Assembly: GCF_013912005.1 (NCBI RefSeq)
Contig: NZ_JACESB010000011.1
Coordinates: 18,484 to 82,483 of the forward strand
Source: Brevundimonas sp.
GTDB taxonomy: Bacteria > Pseudomonadota > Alphaproteobacteria > Caulobacterales > Caulobacteraceae
Direction: 5' to 3'
Length of the DNA stretch: 64,000 nt
How positions within the stretch are numbered: the first letter of the stretch is position 1; each line of letters begins with the position of its first letter. Below, piece by piece: positions 37,352 to 47,200 of this stretch. The translations under genes and the position numbers were made by a program. The notes under the pieces were generated by a model. The model did no database searches. It was not told the DNA's origin and saw only the letters and a list, made by a program, of their open reading frames with translations.

Positions 37352-38896
37352 CTAGATGCGCCGCTCCCGCCCCGCCCAGAAGGGATCGCGGATCGCCCGC
37401 CGCAGGGGCTTGCCGACGGCGCTCAGCGGAACCTCGTCGATGAAGCGGATGTCCTTCGGGACCTTGTAGCCGGCGAGCCGCTCGCGGGCGAAGGCGACGA
37501 GCGTCTCCACCGCCGCCGCCTGCCCCTCCCGCAACACGACGAAGCCTGTGACCGCTTCGCCCCACTGCTCGTCCGGCAGGCCGACCACCACGGCGGCGCG
37601 CACGGCCGGGTGGGCGGCGAGCACGTCCTCCACCTCGCGGGGATAGACGTTGTAGCCCCCCGTCACGATCATCTCCGAGACCCGGTCGATGAGGTAGAGG
37701 CAACCGTCCGCATCGAACCGCCCGACGTCGCGCGTGCGCAGCCAGCCGCCGGGCAGGAAATGTTCGGCGTTCAGGTCAGGCGCGTCGTGATAGCCCTTCA
37801 TGACGAAGGGCGCGCGGACCGCGATTTCCCCGGGCTGGCCGGGAGGGACCGGCGCGCCGGTCTCGTCCAGCAGCCGGATCTCGCAGTCCACGGCGGGGAA
37901 GCCGCAGGCGAGGCGCCGGTGGGCGACCTCGGGCGCATGGTCCGCCTTCGACAGCGCGGCGATCGCCAGCGGTGCTTCGGTCTGGCCGTAGTACTGGACC
38001 AGCCTGGGGCCGAAGAAGGCGAGCGCCCGCTCCATCAGCGGCAGGGGCATGGGCGAGGCGCCGTACAGGAGGGTGTGAACGCTGTCGAAGTCCGCCGGTC
38101 GCGCGTCCGGGTGATCCAGCACCATGCCGATCATGGTCGGCACCAGGTTCAGCGCCGCCGGCCGCCAGCGCCGCACCGCCTCCAGATAGGAGGCCGGGGT
38201 GAAGCCCGGCAGGACGGCCGAGGCCCCGCCGCGCAGCCAGAACGGCAGGACGAAGACGCCGCTGGCGTGGATCATCGAGGCGGCGTGGAGCATGACCTCG
38301 CCCTCGGCCGGGTCGATCAGGTTGTTCAGGACGTTCAGCACGACGGCGGCGTAACTGGCTTGGGTGTGCTCCGCCGCCTTGAGGCTGCCGGTGGTGCCGG
38401 AGGTGTAGAGCGCCAGCACCACATCGTCCGGCTCCGGTTCGCCGACGGCGGGGGCCGCGTCCGACGCGTCGGCCGCCAGCGCCAGCAGGTCGTCGCCGGC
38501 CGCCTCGGTGCCGAGGCCCGCGACCACCAGGCCGGGGACGACCGCCTGCAGCTCCAGCGCCCGCGCCGCCAGGTCCGGCCCGTGCAGCAGCAGGTCGACC
38601 TGCATGCCGTTCAGCATCGCCGCCTGCTCCACCGCCGACAGGCGCGGGTTCAACGGCACGCGGACGGCGCGCGCCTTCACGCAGGCGAAGTCCAGCGACA
38701 GGCTGAACGCGGCGTTGTGGGCGAGCAGGCCGATGCGCCGTCCGGGCGCCACGCCGTAGCGCTCGATCAGGACGTGGGCGAGACGGTTGGCCAGGCCGTC
38801 GACCTCGGCGAAGGTCCAGCGCGCGTCGCCGCAGAGAACCGCGGTGCGATCCGCGAAGCGGCGGGCGCCGCGCTCGATCATCTCGGTGGTCAGCAC
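37352..38896 (-). CDS. Acyl-CoA ligase (AMP-forming)
   Basis: The start is GTG 38896 (VLTTEMIERGARRFADR) with AAAGGAA 7 bp upstream, 13 bp after the preceding hydratase stop. Reading further up adds 13 residues that lie over that gene's end, so they were rejected. The P-loop is TSGTTGSLKAAEHTQ near residue 145. The motif GGWLRTRDVGRFDADG and the C-terminal GKPLRRAIRD lysine complete an ANL-superfamily enzyme of about 514 residues. It activates an acid to the CoA thioester. It ends the operon CoA-transferase, hydratase, hydratase, ligase. Confidence 0.92.
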   Translation of the reverse strand: MLTTEMIERGARRFADRTAVLCGDARWTFAEVDGLANRLAHVLIERYGVAPGRRIGLLAHNAAFSLSLDFACVKARAVRVPLNPRLSAVEQAAMLNGMQVDLLLHGPDLAARALELQAVVPGLVVAGLGTEAAGDDLLALAADASDAAPAVGEPEPDDVVLALYTSGTTGSLKAAEHTQASYAAVVLNVLNNLIDPAEGEVMLHAASMIHASGVFVLPFWLRGGASAVLPGFTPASYLEAVRRWRPAALNLVPTMIGMVLDHPDARPADFDSVHTLLYGASPMPLPLMERALAFFGPRLVQYYGQTEAPLAIAALSKADHAPEVAHRRLACGFPAVDCEIRLLDETGAPVPPGQPGEIAVRAPFVMKGYHDAPDLNAEHFLPGGWLRTRDVGRFDADGCLYLIDRVSEMIVTGGYNVYPREVEDVLAAHPAVRAAVVVGLPDEQWGEAVTGFVVLREGQAAAVETLVAFARERLAGYKVPKDIRFIDEVPLSAVGKPLRRAIRDPFWAGRERRI

Positions 38897-38909
38897 GGCG
38901 GAGTTCCTT

Positions 38910-39680
38910 TCACAGGTCGTCGAAATCGCCGCCACGGCCGCGGCCGGCGGCGAAGCGGGCGGCGCCGGCCTTGGCGGCGGCGAGGATGGCGGCGCCCGCG
39001 CCCCGCCCCTCCCGCCGCAGCGCCTCCGCCTCGTCCAGACCCCACTGCCCGCGGGCGCTGTCCCGGTCGATGCGAAGGCAGTCCTGGGGGAAGCGCGCGA
39101 TCTGCAGCGCCAGGGCGACGGCCGCCTCGCGCGCTCCGCCGGCCGGAGCCAGCCGGTTGGCGAGGCCGATCTCGAACGCCTCCTTCGCCTCGACCGCGCG
39201 TCCCGTGAGGATCAGGTCCATGGCCCGGCTGTGTCCGATCAGGCGCGGCAGCCGGACCGTCCCGCCGTCGACCAGCGGCACGCCCCAGCGGCGGCAGAAC
39301 ACCCCGAACAGGGCCGTCGCCGACGCGATCCGCAGGTCCGCCCAGAGGGCCAGCTCCAGTCCGCCGGCCACGGCCGGACCCTCCACCGCGGCGATCACCG
39401 GCTTGCCCGTGTCCATTCGCGTCGGGCCCATCCAGCCGGGACCGTCGGGCTCATAGGCGCCGGTTCCCGCGGCCACCGCCTTGAGGTCGGCGCCCGCGCA
39501 GAACACCCCGCCCGCTCCGGTCAGCACCGCCACCCGGGCGTCCCCGTCCCGGGCGAAGTCCTCGAAGGCCGCGCGCAGGGCGGCGCCCGTCGGGGCGTCC
39601 ACCGCGTTGCGCCGTTCCGGACGGTTGAGGGTGACGATCGTCACCGGCCCCTCGCGCTCGACGATCACGGGGTTCGACAT
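38910..39680 (-). CDS. Enoyl-CoA hydratase/isomerase
   Basis: This 256-residue crotonase-fold protein begins MSNPVIVEREGPVTIVTLNR at ATG 39680, 2 bp after the preceding hydratase. Landmarks are LNRPERRNAVD near residue 20, GAGGVFCAGADLKAV near 60 (the oxyanion-hole region), and VEGPAVAGGLELALWADLR near 103. The pair of acidic residues used by hydratases in the second catalytic segment is partly visible. The reaction adds or removes water across a CoA-linked double bond. Position between another hydratase and the ligase places it in a degradative or carnitine-like CoA pathway. Confidence 0.93.
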   Translation of the reverse strand: MSNPVIVEREGPVTIVTLNRPERRNAVDAPTGAALRAAFEDFARDGDARVAVLTGAGGVFCAGADLKAVAAGTGAYEPDGPGWMGPTRMDTGKPVIAAVEGPAVAGGLELALWADLRIASATALFGVFCRRWGVPLVDGGTVRLPRLIGHSRAMDLILTGRAVEAKEAFEIGLANRLAPAGGAREAAVALALQIARFPQDCLRIDRDSARGQWGLDEAEALRREGRGAGAAILAAAKAGAARFAAGRGRGGDFDDL

Positions 39681-39682
39681 GG

Positions 39683-40540
39683 TCAGCCCCGCTTCGACAC
39701 CTGGGTGGCGATCGGCTCCCCGCTGTCGCGCTCGGCCACCGCCTGCTTGAAGCCGACCTCCTGGGCCCGCTCGCGGAACCAGATCCCTTCCGGAGAATGG
39801 CGGGCCACCCCGTCGAAGAAGGTGGCCATCATCTGGGTCGAGTTCAGGCCCATGTTCTCGTAGGCCTGGTTGACCACCATCTTCGTCATCATCAGCTGGT
39901 TGCGCGGCACGCCCTGCAGGCGGCCGACCAGCCGGGCGATCTCGGCCTCGAAGCCGTCCTGCGGCGCCGCTGCGAGGGCCAGCCCCATGGCCTCGGCCTC
40001 CTTTCCGGTGATCACGTCCCCGGTCATCATCATCCGCTTCGCCGCCTGCGGGCCGAGGCGGTAGACCCACATGGACGGCGTCGGCACGCCCCACACCCGG
40101 GCCGGCGGATAGCCGATCCTCGCGTCCTCGGTCATGATCAGGAAGTCGCAACACAGGGCGATGTCCGAGCCGCCCGCCACGGCGGCGCCGTGCACGCAGG
40201 CGATGGTCGGCTTGCGCGCCCGCCACAGGCTCATGAAGTCCTGGGTGTTGCGCCACATCATGGCGAAGTCGAGGGTCGGGTCCCACGGCATGTCCTGACT
40301 GCCCGCCACCACGCCTTTGGCTTCGGCGTAGTCGACAAGGTCGTAGCCGCCGCAGAAACCGGGGCCTGCGCCCCGGACCAGGATCACATGGACGTCCGGG
40401 TCGGCCTCGGCCTGGCCGACGGCCCGGGCGATTTCCCCGGGCATGTGCTCGTCGATGGCGTTGAAGCGGTCGGGCCGGTTCAGGGTGATCGTCGCCACCC
40501 GGCCGTCGGTCGCATAGGCGATGGAGCGGAACTCGGACAT
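39683..40540 (-). CDS. Enoyl-CoA hydratase-like protein (crotonase family)
   Basis: This 285-residue protein starts at ATG 40540, MSEFRSIAYATDGRVATITL. The crotonase landmarks are LNRPDRFNAIDEHM, GAGPGFCGGYDLVDYAEAKG (the oxyanion-hole loop), and CVHGAAVAGGSDIALCCDFL. It also has an inserted segment around DMPWDPTLDFAMMWRN, making it longer than the companion at 38910. Two crotonase proteins side by side suggest successive steps such as hydration then thioester hydrolysis or cleavage. The exact reaction is not clear. Confidence 0.91.
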   Translation of the reverse strand: MSEFRSIAYATDGRVATITLNRPDRFNAIDEHMPGEIARAVGQAEADPDVHVILVRGAGPGFCGGYDLVDYAEAKGVVAGSQDMPWDPTLDFAMMWRNTQDFMSLWRARKPTIACVHGAAVAGGSDIALCCDFLIMTEDARIGYPPARVWGVPTPSMWVYRLGPQAAKRMMMTGDVITGKEAEAMGLALAAAPQDGFEAEIARLVGRLQGVPRNQLMMTKMVVNQAYENMGLNSTQMMATFFDGVARHSPEGIWFRERAQEVGFKQAVAERDSGEPIATQVSKRG

Positions 40541-40542
40541 GG

Positions 40543-41655
40543 TCAGGCCTTGCAGTGTTGGGCGGTGTGCTGCCCCAGCGAGGGGGCCGGGGAAGGCGAG
40601 CCGCGTTCGCCGTCGAAGCGGGCGACCGGCGACGGCAGCCGCACCCGGCCGACGACCGGATGGACTTGCTCGCGCCAGAAACCGGTGGCGGCGAGCTGGG
40701 GGTGTCGATGCAGGGCGGCGCCGTCGTTGACCCGGCCGCACGGCACGCCCTCCCCGCGCAGGGCGTCGAGCAGCCGCTCGACGGAGAGCGCCGCGGCTTG
40801 CGGCGCGGCGATCTCCCGCAGGGCCTCCCAGTGGCCGAAGCGGGAGGCCATGTCGGCGAAGCGCGGATCCTGCAGCAGGGCCGGAAGCCCCAGGGCGCGG
40901 CTGAAACCGGCGAACTCCGCGTTGCTCAGCATGATGGCCACCACCCAGCCGTCCGCCGCCCGCCACGGCCGGTAGATGGCGGCCACGTCGGGCATGGGCG
41001 AGGCCGGCTCCTGGAAGGCCAGCGCCGAGTGCATGTCGATCGCCCCGAAGGCGGCGGCGGCTTCCAGCATGGAGACGTCCACGGTGCGGGGCCGTCCATC
41101 CGCCGCCCGCGCCGCCAGAGCTGCGGTGATCGCCTGGGCCGCATAGAGGCCCGCCACCTTGTCGCAGAGATACTGGGCCGCCAGTCGCGGCTCCCCGAGG
41201 TCGTTTCGCCCGGCCATGGCGGCCTCGGCCTGAATGACCGGGTCGTAGGCGCGGTCGCCCGCCATGGGTCCGACGTCGCCGAAGCCGGAGATGCGGGCGA
41301 TGATCAGGTCATCGCGGCGCGACCGCAGCGCCTCGGCGGTAACGCCGAGCTTCTCCATCACCCCCGGCCGGTAGTTGTGAACCAGGACGTCCGCGCCGGC
41401 CGCAAGGTTCAGCAGGGCGGCGACCGCCATCGGCTGCGTCAGGTCGAGCACGACCGACTCCTTGCCGGCGTTCAGGGCGAGGAAGGAGCCGCTCATGCCC
41501 TCGCGCCGCGCCCCGAGCGCCCGCGCCGTATCGCCGGCCGGCGGTTCGACCTTGATCACCCGCGCGCCCTGCTGGGCCAGCAGACTGGTGGCGAGCGGCC
41601 CGGCCACCACCGTGGTGAGGTCCAGCACGGCCACGGTCGAAAGCGGAGCGGTCAT
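40543..41655 (-). CDS. CoA-transferase family III (CaiB/BaiF type)
   Basis: This 370-residue protein has the N-terminal VLDLTTVVAGPLATSLLAQQ and GARVIKVEPPAGDTARALG of the class III family, and YDPVIQAEAAMAG, which includes the Asp region that forms the covalent acyl intermediate. It moves CoA between carboxylic acids without ATP. It is the first gene of the four-gene operon (gaps of 2, 2 and 13 bp) and divergent from the PaaX-type regulator at 41715 across a 59-bp gap. Having both a CoA-transferase and an ATP-dependent ligase is notable and suggests two ways to prime the same or related substrates. Confidence 0.93.
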   Translation of the reverse strand: MTAPLSTVAVLDLTTVVAGPLATSLLAQQGARVIKVEPPAGDTARALGARREGMSGSFLALNAGKESVVLDLTQPMAVAALLNLAAGADVLVHNYRPGVMEKLGVTAEALRSRRDDLIIARISGFGDVGPMAGDRAYDPVIQAEAAMAGRNDLGEPRLAAQYLCDKVAGLYAAQAITAALAARAADGRPRTVDVSMLEAAAAFGAIDMHSALAFQEPASPMPDVAAIYRPWRAADGWVVAIMLSNAEFAGFSRALGLPALLQDPRFADMASRFGHWEALREIAAPQAAALSVERLLDALRGEGVPCGRVNDGAALHRHPQLAATGFWREQVHPVVGRVRLPSPVARFDGERGSPSPAPSLGQHTAQHCKA

Positions 41656-41691
41656 GGCGTCTCCTTCGATGATCCGCCACCATGCGGGCCA

Positions 41692-41719
41692 GTGACGAGA
41701 GTTTGTGACGTACTGTGAC
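41692..41719. promoter_or_regulatory. Three GTGAC direct repeats in the CoA-transferase / PaaX gap
   Basis: GTGAC occurs at 41692-41696, 41705-41709 and 41715-41719, with start spacings of 13 and 10 bp. The last copy includes the GTG start of the PaaX-like gene. The cluster could be a regulator-binding site for the divergent promoters, but it might also be chance. Confidence 0.3.
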
Positions 41720-42539
41720 CGGAACGGACGTGATCAGCAACATTGTTTCGCCGCCCGATGCGCGGACCCTGGTGCTCGACCTGTTCGCCGCCCATCCCGG
41801 CGGCCGCTTCACCACGGCCGAACTGGTTCGCGCCGGGGGAATCTTCGGTCTCTCCCCGACGGCCGTGCGGACAGCCGTCGCGCGGCTCCGGCGCGAGGGC
41901 CGGCTCGCCGCGCTGAGCCGGGGGGTCTATGCGGCTGGACCCGCCGCCGACGCCTGGCGGCGTCGGGTGGAGGGCTGGCGGGACGCGCCGGGCCGCCGCA
42001 CCGAATGGCGCGGCGGCTGGCTGATGGCGGCCGCCCGGCCGTCCAGCCTTGCGCGGACGGCCTGGCGTGCGACGCTGCGGGCCCTGGAGGTCGAGGGCTT
42101 TCGACAAACCCGGCAGGGCCTCTGGCTCCGTCCGGACAACCTCGTCGGCGGCCTCGAGGCCTGCCGCACCCGTCTGATCGAGTACGGCGCCGCGCCCGGC
42201 CTGATGTCCGCCCGCCTCGACGCCCTCGACCCCGGCTCCGCCAGGGCCGTCCCCGGGCTGTGGGACGCCGCCGCCCTGGCGGAAGCCCGCCGCGCCCTGC
42301 TCGAGCGGCTGCGCCAGAGCCTCGAACGCCTGCACCAGATCCCCGCCGACGCGGCGGCGCGGGAATCGCTCACGGTCGGCCGCTCCGCGGTGCGGGCCAT
42401 CGTTCGCGATCCGCTTCTGCCCGACGAGTGGGAGGACGCCCCGTCGCTCGCCGACCTCGTTGCGGCCATGGAGCCGTACCAGGGCGCCGGCCGCGCGATC
42501 TGGCTCGCCTACCTGGGCCGCGGCGCGTCGACGGATTGA
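41715..42539 (+). CDS. PaaX-family transcriptional regulator
   Basis: This 274-residue protein starts at GTG 41715 (another GTG, 41730, is possible). The N-terminal winged helix reads FTTAELVRAGGIFGLSPTAV then AVARLRREGRLAALSRGVY, typical of PaaX, the phenylacetyl-CoA-responsive repressor. The central and C-terminal domains contain the usual WRDAPGRRTEWRGGWL and the long basic helices seen in the family. Here it sits beside a CoA-transferase/hydratase/ligase operon rather than a phenylacetate operon. The inducer is therefore probably the CoA thioester produced by that operon. Confidence 0.88.
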   Translation: MTGTDVISNIVSPPDARTLVLDLFAAHPGGRFTTAELVRAGGIFGLSPTAVRTAVARLRREGRLAALSRGVYAAGPAADAWRRRVEGWRDAPGRRTEWRGGWLMAAARPSSLARTAWRATLRALEVEGFRQTRQGLWLRPDNLVGGLEACRTRLIEYGAAPGLMSARLDALDPGSARAVPGLWDAAALAEARRALLERLRQSLERLHQIPADAAARESLTVGRSAVRAIVRDPLLPDEWEDAPSLADLVAAMEPYQGAGRAIWLAYLGRGASTD

Positions 42540-42639
42540 CCGGGCCGCGTGCGGGCGCCGGCGGCGCGCCGTGCGGCGACCTGAAGCACCGTCCGCCGGA
42601 TCGGCGACTTCGCGGGTCAAAGCTGGTAGGACCGCCTCG

Positions 42640-42987
42640 ATGCTCCAGCCCATGTGGAACATGATCAGGCGGGTCGGGTTCGTCGGCGGAATGCTGCTGG
42701 CCCTGGCCTTCGCTGCGCCGGCGCTGGCGAGCCACGCCTGCGCCAGCGACCTGGCGCCGTCATGGGGGCAAGCGACGGCGAGCGCTCTCGCCCATGGCGA
42801 GGCCCAGTGTCCCGATTGCGGGCCCGCTTGCGCCAACGGCTGCTGTCACGCACCGCATGTGGCGACGCCGCCGAATGCGGTGATCGAGTCGAAAGGTCCG
42901 CAGTTCGCGGCGCCTGTCGCCTGGGCGCATATGACCGGGCGGCCGCTGGATTCGCCCGCGGGCCCCGACCGGCCCCCACGCCTCTGA
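42640..42987 (+). CDS. Small exported Cys/His-rich protein, CzcI-like
   Basis: This 115-residue protein starts at ATG 42640, with alternative ATGs at 42652 and 42658. A signal peptide (IRRVGFVGGMLLALAFAAPA) ends ALASH. The mature part is dominated by Cys and His: CPDCGPACANGCCHAPH near residues 57-73. Small Cys/His proteins of this kind often precede RND metal-efflux genes and may bind metal or tune expression. The gene lies about 100 bp upstream of the adaptor gene on the same strand. No enzymatic function is suggested. Confidence 0.7.
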   Translation: MLQPMWNMIRRVGFVGGMLLALAFAAPALASHACASDLAPSWGQATASALAHGEAQCPDCGPACANGCCHAPHVATPPNAVIESKGPQFAAPVAWAHMTGRPLDSPAGPDRPPRL

Positions 42988-43087
42988 TCCTCGACCGGGC
43001 AACGCCCGGACCTGCCTGAGCAACGCCCGGCCTCGCGGCCGCGCGTCCTGAACTCTGGGCCCGGCTCGCGTCGGGCGAGGATCCAAC

Positions 43088-44236
43088 ATGCAAATCCAAA
43101 GACACTGGCTGATGACCGGCGCCGCCGTCATCGCCGCCGTGGGCGTGGGCTTCGGCGCCGCCCAGTTCATGAACCGGCCCGCGAAGACGGAGGCCGGCCA
43201 CGCCGAACAGGATCAGGCCGGAGGCGCGGTCGAGGGCTTCGTCGCCCTGCCGCCGCAGCAGGCGGCCGAGGCCGGCGTTTCGATCATCACGCTGCAACGG
43301 GGCGGGGGAACGGAGCTCAAACTGCCGGGCCGCGTCGATTTCGCTCCCGGCGCGGAAGCCGCCGTCGACGCGCCGCTCGCCGGCGCAGTGGCGCGAGTCC
43401 ACGTCGGGCCGGGTGACCGGGTGTCGGCCGGCTCGCCGCTGGTCACCCTGCGCAGCCCCGACGGGGCGGCTTCTCGCGCCACGGCGGACGCCGCCTCGGC
43501 CGCCGCAGACGCCGCCCTGGCCGCCGAGCGCCGGGACAGAACCCTCTTCGAGCAGGGCTGGATCTCGCAGGCCCGGCTCGACATGACCGCAGCCGAAGCC
43601 CGTCGCGCCGAGGCCGAACTTCGGGCGGCGCGCGCCCGAGTCGGCGCCTACGGCGCGCCCGGCTTCAACGGCATGACCGTGGTCCGGAGCCCGATCGCCG
43701 GCGTCGTCAGCCGGCTGAGCGCCGCCCCCGGCCAGGTTCTGCACGAGGAAGCGCTCCAGGTCGCCGCCGTCGCGGATCCCCGTCGGGTCGAACTCGTCTT
43801 CGAGGCCCCGCCCTCCGCGGCCGTTCTCCTGAAGGTCGGCGACCGGCTCGAAGGCGCGATCGCCGGCGCCCGGGCCGTCGCGGGCGTCGTGACGGCGATC
43901 GCGCCGGCGAGCGAGCGCGGCGTCGTCATCGTCCGCGCCCGCGCGGATGGCGACGTGCCGCCCGCCGGGACGGTGGTGTCAGCGCGGATCCCGGTCGGCG
44001 CGGGGACCGGCGCCTTCGTCGTCCCGCTGGACGCGGTCCAGACCCTCGAGGGCGTCCAGTCGGTCTTCGTCGCGGAGGAGAGCGGCTTCCGCGCCCGCCC
44101 TGTCGTGACCGGCCGCACCTCCGACGGACGGATCGAGATCCTGTCCGGCCTGACCGGCTCCGAACGCATCGCCGGCGCCGGCGCCTTCCTGCTCAAGGCC
44201 GAACTGGCCAAGGGCGAGACCGAGCACGGACACTGA
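43088..44236 (+). CDS. czcB: RND efflux periplasmic adaptor subunit, CzcB/CusB type
   Basis: This 382-residue protein begins with a membrane anchor or signal segment (GAAVIAAVGVGFGAAQFM). The barrel-sandwich hybrid domain is evident in VDAPLAGAVARVHVGPGDRV, then the alpha-hairpin (AEARRAEAELRAARARVGAY) and the return strand VVRSPIAGVVSRLSAAPGQV. Such adaptors join the inner-membrane RND pump to an outer-membrane channel. The pump gene follows 2 bp later, so they form one operon. No CzcC-type outer-membrane gene lies alongside. Confidence 0.92.
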   Translation: MQIQRHWLMTGAAVIAAVGVGFGAAQFMNRPAKTEAGHAEQDQAGGAVEGFVALPPQQAAEAGVSIITLQRGGGTELKLPGRVDFAPGAEAAVDAPLAGAVARVHVGPGDRVSAGSPLVTLRSPDGAASRATADAASAAADAALAAERRDRTLFEQGWISQARLDMTAAEARRAEAELRAARARVGAYGAPGFNGMTVVRSPIAGVVSRLSAAPGQVLHEEALQVAAVADPRRVELVFEAPPSAAVLLKVGDRLEGAIAGARAVAGVVTAIAPASERGVVIVRARADGDVPPAGTVVSARIPVGAGTGAFVVPLDAVQTLEGVQSVFVAEESGFRARPVVTGRTSDGRIEILSGLTGSERIAGAGAFLLKAELAKGETEHGH

Positions 44237-44238
44237 TC

Positions 44239-47200
44239 ATGCTGGACCGTATCATCGACAGCTCCGTCCGCTTCCGCTGGTTCGTCGTCGGGCTGGCCGT
44301 CGTTCTGGCGATTCTGGGCGGACGCGAGCTCCTGCGCCTGCCGATCGACGCTGTGCCGGACATCACCAACCGCCAGGTCCAGATCACCACCGTCGCCCCG
44401 GCTCTCGGCCCGGAAGAGGTGGAACGTCAGGTCACCTTCCCGCTGGAGACCGAACTGGCCGGGCTGCCCGGCCTGGTCGAAACCCGCTCCCTGTCGCGGC
44501 ACGGCTTCTCCCAGGTCACCGCCGTCTTCACCGACCGGACCGACATCTACTTCGCCCGCAACCTGGTCAACGAAAGGGTGCAAGCGGCGCGCGAGGATCT
44601 GCCGGAGGGCCTGTCGCCGTCCATGGGCCCGGTCGTGACGGGTCTGGGCGAGGTCTACATCTGGACGCTCGACTTCACCGGCGCCGCCGCCCGGTCCGGC
44701 GTCCCCTATGTGACCGCCGAAGGCGAGCGGCTGGTCACCGATGCGGAGAAGGCCACCTACCTCCGCACGGTCCAGGACTGGATCGTGGCGCCCCAGCTCA
44801 AGACCGTCCCCGGCGTCGCCGGCGTCGATGTGCTGGGCGGCTATGTGAAGGAATACGCCGTCCATCCCGATCCCGGCCGCCTCGCGGCCTACGGCGTCGG
44901 GCTGGTTCAGCTGGTCGAGGCGCTGGAGCACGCCAACCGCATCGCGGGCGCCGGCTACGTCAATCGCGCCGGAGAGGCCTATATCGTCCGCGCCGACGCC
45001 CGGCTGAAGAGTCTGGAGGACCTCGCCCAGACGCCGATCCTGAACCGCGGCGGACAGGTGATCCGCGTCTCCGACGTCGCCACGGTCGAGATCGGCCGCG
45101 CGCCCCGTCTTGGCTCCGCCAGCGCCGACGGCCGCGAGACCGTCGTCGGCACCGCCCTGATGCTCCAGGGCGAGAACTCCCGCGAGGTCGCCCACCGGGT
45201 CGGCGAACGGCTCGAGTCGATCAAGGCCAGCCTCCCGCCCGGCGTCGTCCTCCGCCCCGAACTGGACCGCACGGACCTGGTCGAGGCGACGATCCGGACC
45301 GTGGAGCACAACCTCGCCCTCGGCGCCCTGCTGGTCGTGGCGGTTCTGTTCCTCGCGCTGGGCGCCGTCCGGGCCGCCGTCATAACGGCGCTGGTCATCC
45401 CGCTGAGCTTCCTGTTCGCGGCGTCGGCGATGAACCGGTTCGGGATCAGCGCCAATCTGCTGAGCCTCGGCGCCCTGGACTTCGGCCTGATCGTGGACGG
45501 GGCGGTGGTGGTCATCGAGAACACCATGCGCCGGCTCGGCCTCCGGCGCAGCGAGGCGGGGCGCGCGCTGACCGCGGCCGAACGGCTGTCGGTCGCGGCC
45601 GCCTCGGCGCGCGAGATGGCGCGGCCGGCGGCCTTCGGACAGGCGATCATCCTGCTGGTCTACGCCCCGCTGCTGATGTTCGAGGGAGTGGAGGGCAAGA
45701 TGTTCGGACCGATGGCCGCGACCGTCATGCTGGCCCTGGGAGCGGCCTTCGTCCTCAGCTTCACCTTCGTGCCGGCGATGGCCGCGCTGATCGTGCGGGA
45801 GCCGAAGGCCGATCACGAGGAGACGCGTCTCACGCGGGCGGCCAGGGCGAGGTACGCGCCCTTGCTCGCGGCGGCGATCGCCCGACCCCGGATCGTCATG
45901 GCGGGGGCGGGCGTCGCCCTGCTGGCGGGGCTGGCCGCGTTCCTGATGCTGGGGCGGGAGTTCGTGCCTGAACTGGACGAGGGGGATATTCTGGTCCAGG
46001 CGCTGCGCGTGCCCTCGACCTCGCTCGAACAGAGCCAGGCCATGCAGTTCCGCGTCGAGACGACCCTCAAGGCCATGCCGGAGGTGGCGCGCGTCTTCAC
46101 CCGCACCGGCACGGCGGAGGTGGCGTCCGATCCGATGCCGCCCTCGATCTCCGACACCTTCGTCATCCTCAGGGACCGCGAGGACTGGCCGGACCCGGCC
46201 CTGACCAGGAGCGAACTGGTGGCCCGGATGGAGCGACGGCTTTCGACCCTGCTCGGGGCCAGCTACGAATTCACCCAGCCGATCGAGATGCGGTTCAACG
46301 AGCTGATCGCCGGGGTCCGTTCCGACGTGGCGGTGATGATCTATGGCGACGACTTCCCGGCCATGGACCGGACCGCCCGGCAGGTGGCGGCTGTGTTGAA
46401 CGGCATCGAGGGCGCCGCCGACGTCAGGGTCGAACAGATCTCCGGCCAGCCCACGATCACGGCGAGCGTGGACCGGACCGTCGCGGCGGCGCACGGGGTG
46501 CATGCCTCGGACGCGGCTGACGCCCTGGCTATCGCTCTCGCCGGTCGGGCCGCAGGACAGGTCAATGAGGGCGACAGACGGTTCGACGTCGTCGTCCGGC
46601 TGGGCCAAGACCTCCGCAACGATCCCATCGCCATGGAGCAGCTGCCGGTCATGTCAGAGAACGCCGAGGCCGGTGCGCCGACCGTGCCCCTTTCCTCGGT
46701 CGCCCGCTTCGACGTGGCCGAGGGTCCGAACCAGATCAGCCGCTCCAACGGCAAGCGGCGGATGATCGTGCAGGCGAACGTGCGCGGTCGCGACCTTGGC
46801 GGCTTCGTCGCCGAGGCGCAGGCCAGGGTCGCCGAACAGGTCCAGCCGCCGCCGTCCGGATGGATCGAATGGGGCGGCCAGTTCGAGAACCTGCAGCGCG
46901 CCTCGGCGCGGCTGGGGCTGATCGTGCCGCTCGTCTTCCTGACCATCGGCGGGCTGTTGTGGATGGCGCTGGGCAGTTGGCGTGACGCGGTGCTGGTGTT
47001 CGCCGGGGTGCCGCTGGCCCTCGTCGGCGGCGCCCTTGCTCTGGCCCTGCGCGGCATGCCCTTGTCGATCAGCGCCGCAGTCGGCTTCATCGCCGTCTCC
47101 GGGGTTGCGACCCTGAACGGCCTGGTTCTGATGCAGGCGATCCGGCAGCGCACGGCCGGAGGCGTGGAGCCGGCGCGGGCCGCGCTCGACGGCGCGGTCA

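Noticed and set aside
43648-46608. A near 1000-codon antisense frame opposite the CzcA pump
   Set aside because: Composition bias (Asp, Gly, Arg) and absence of motifs mark it as a shadow of the pump gene.
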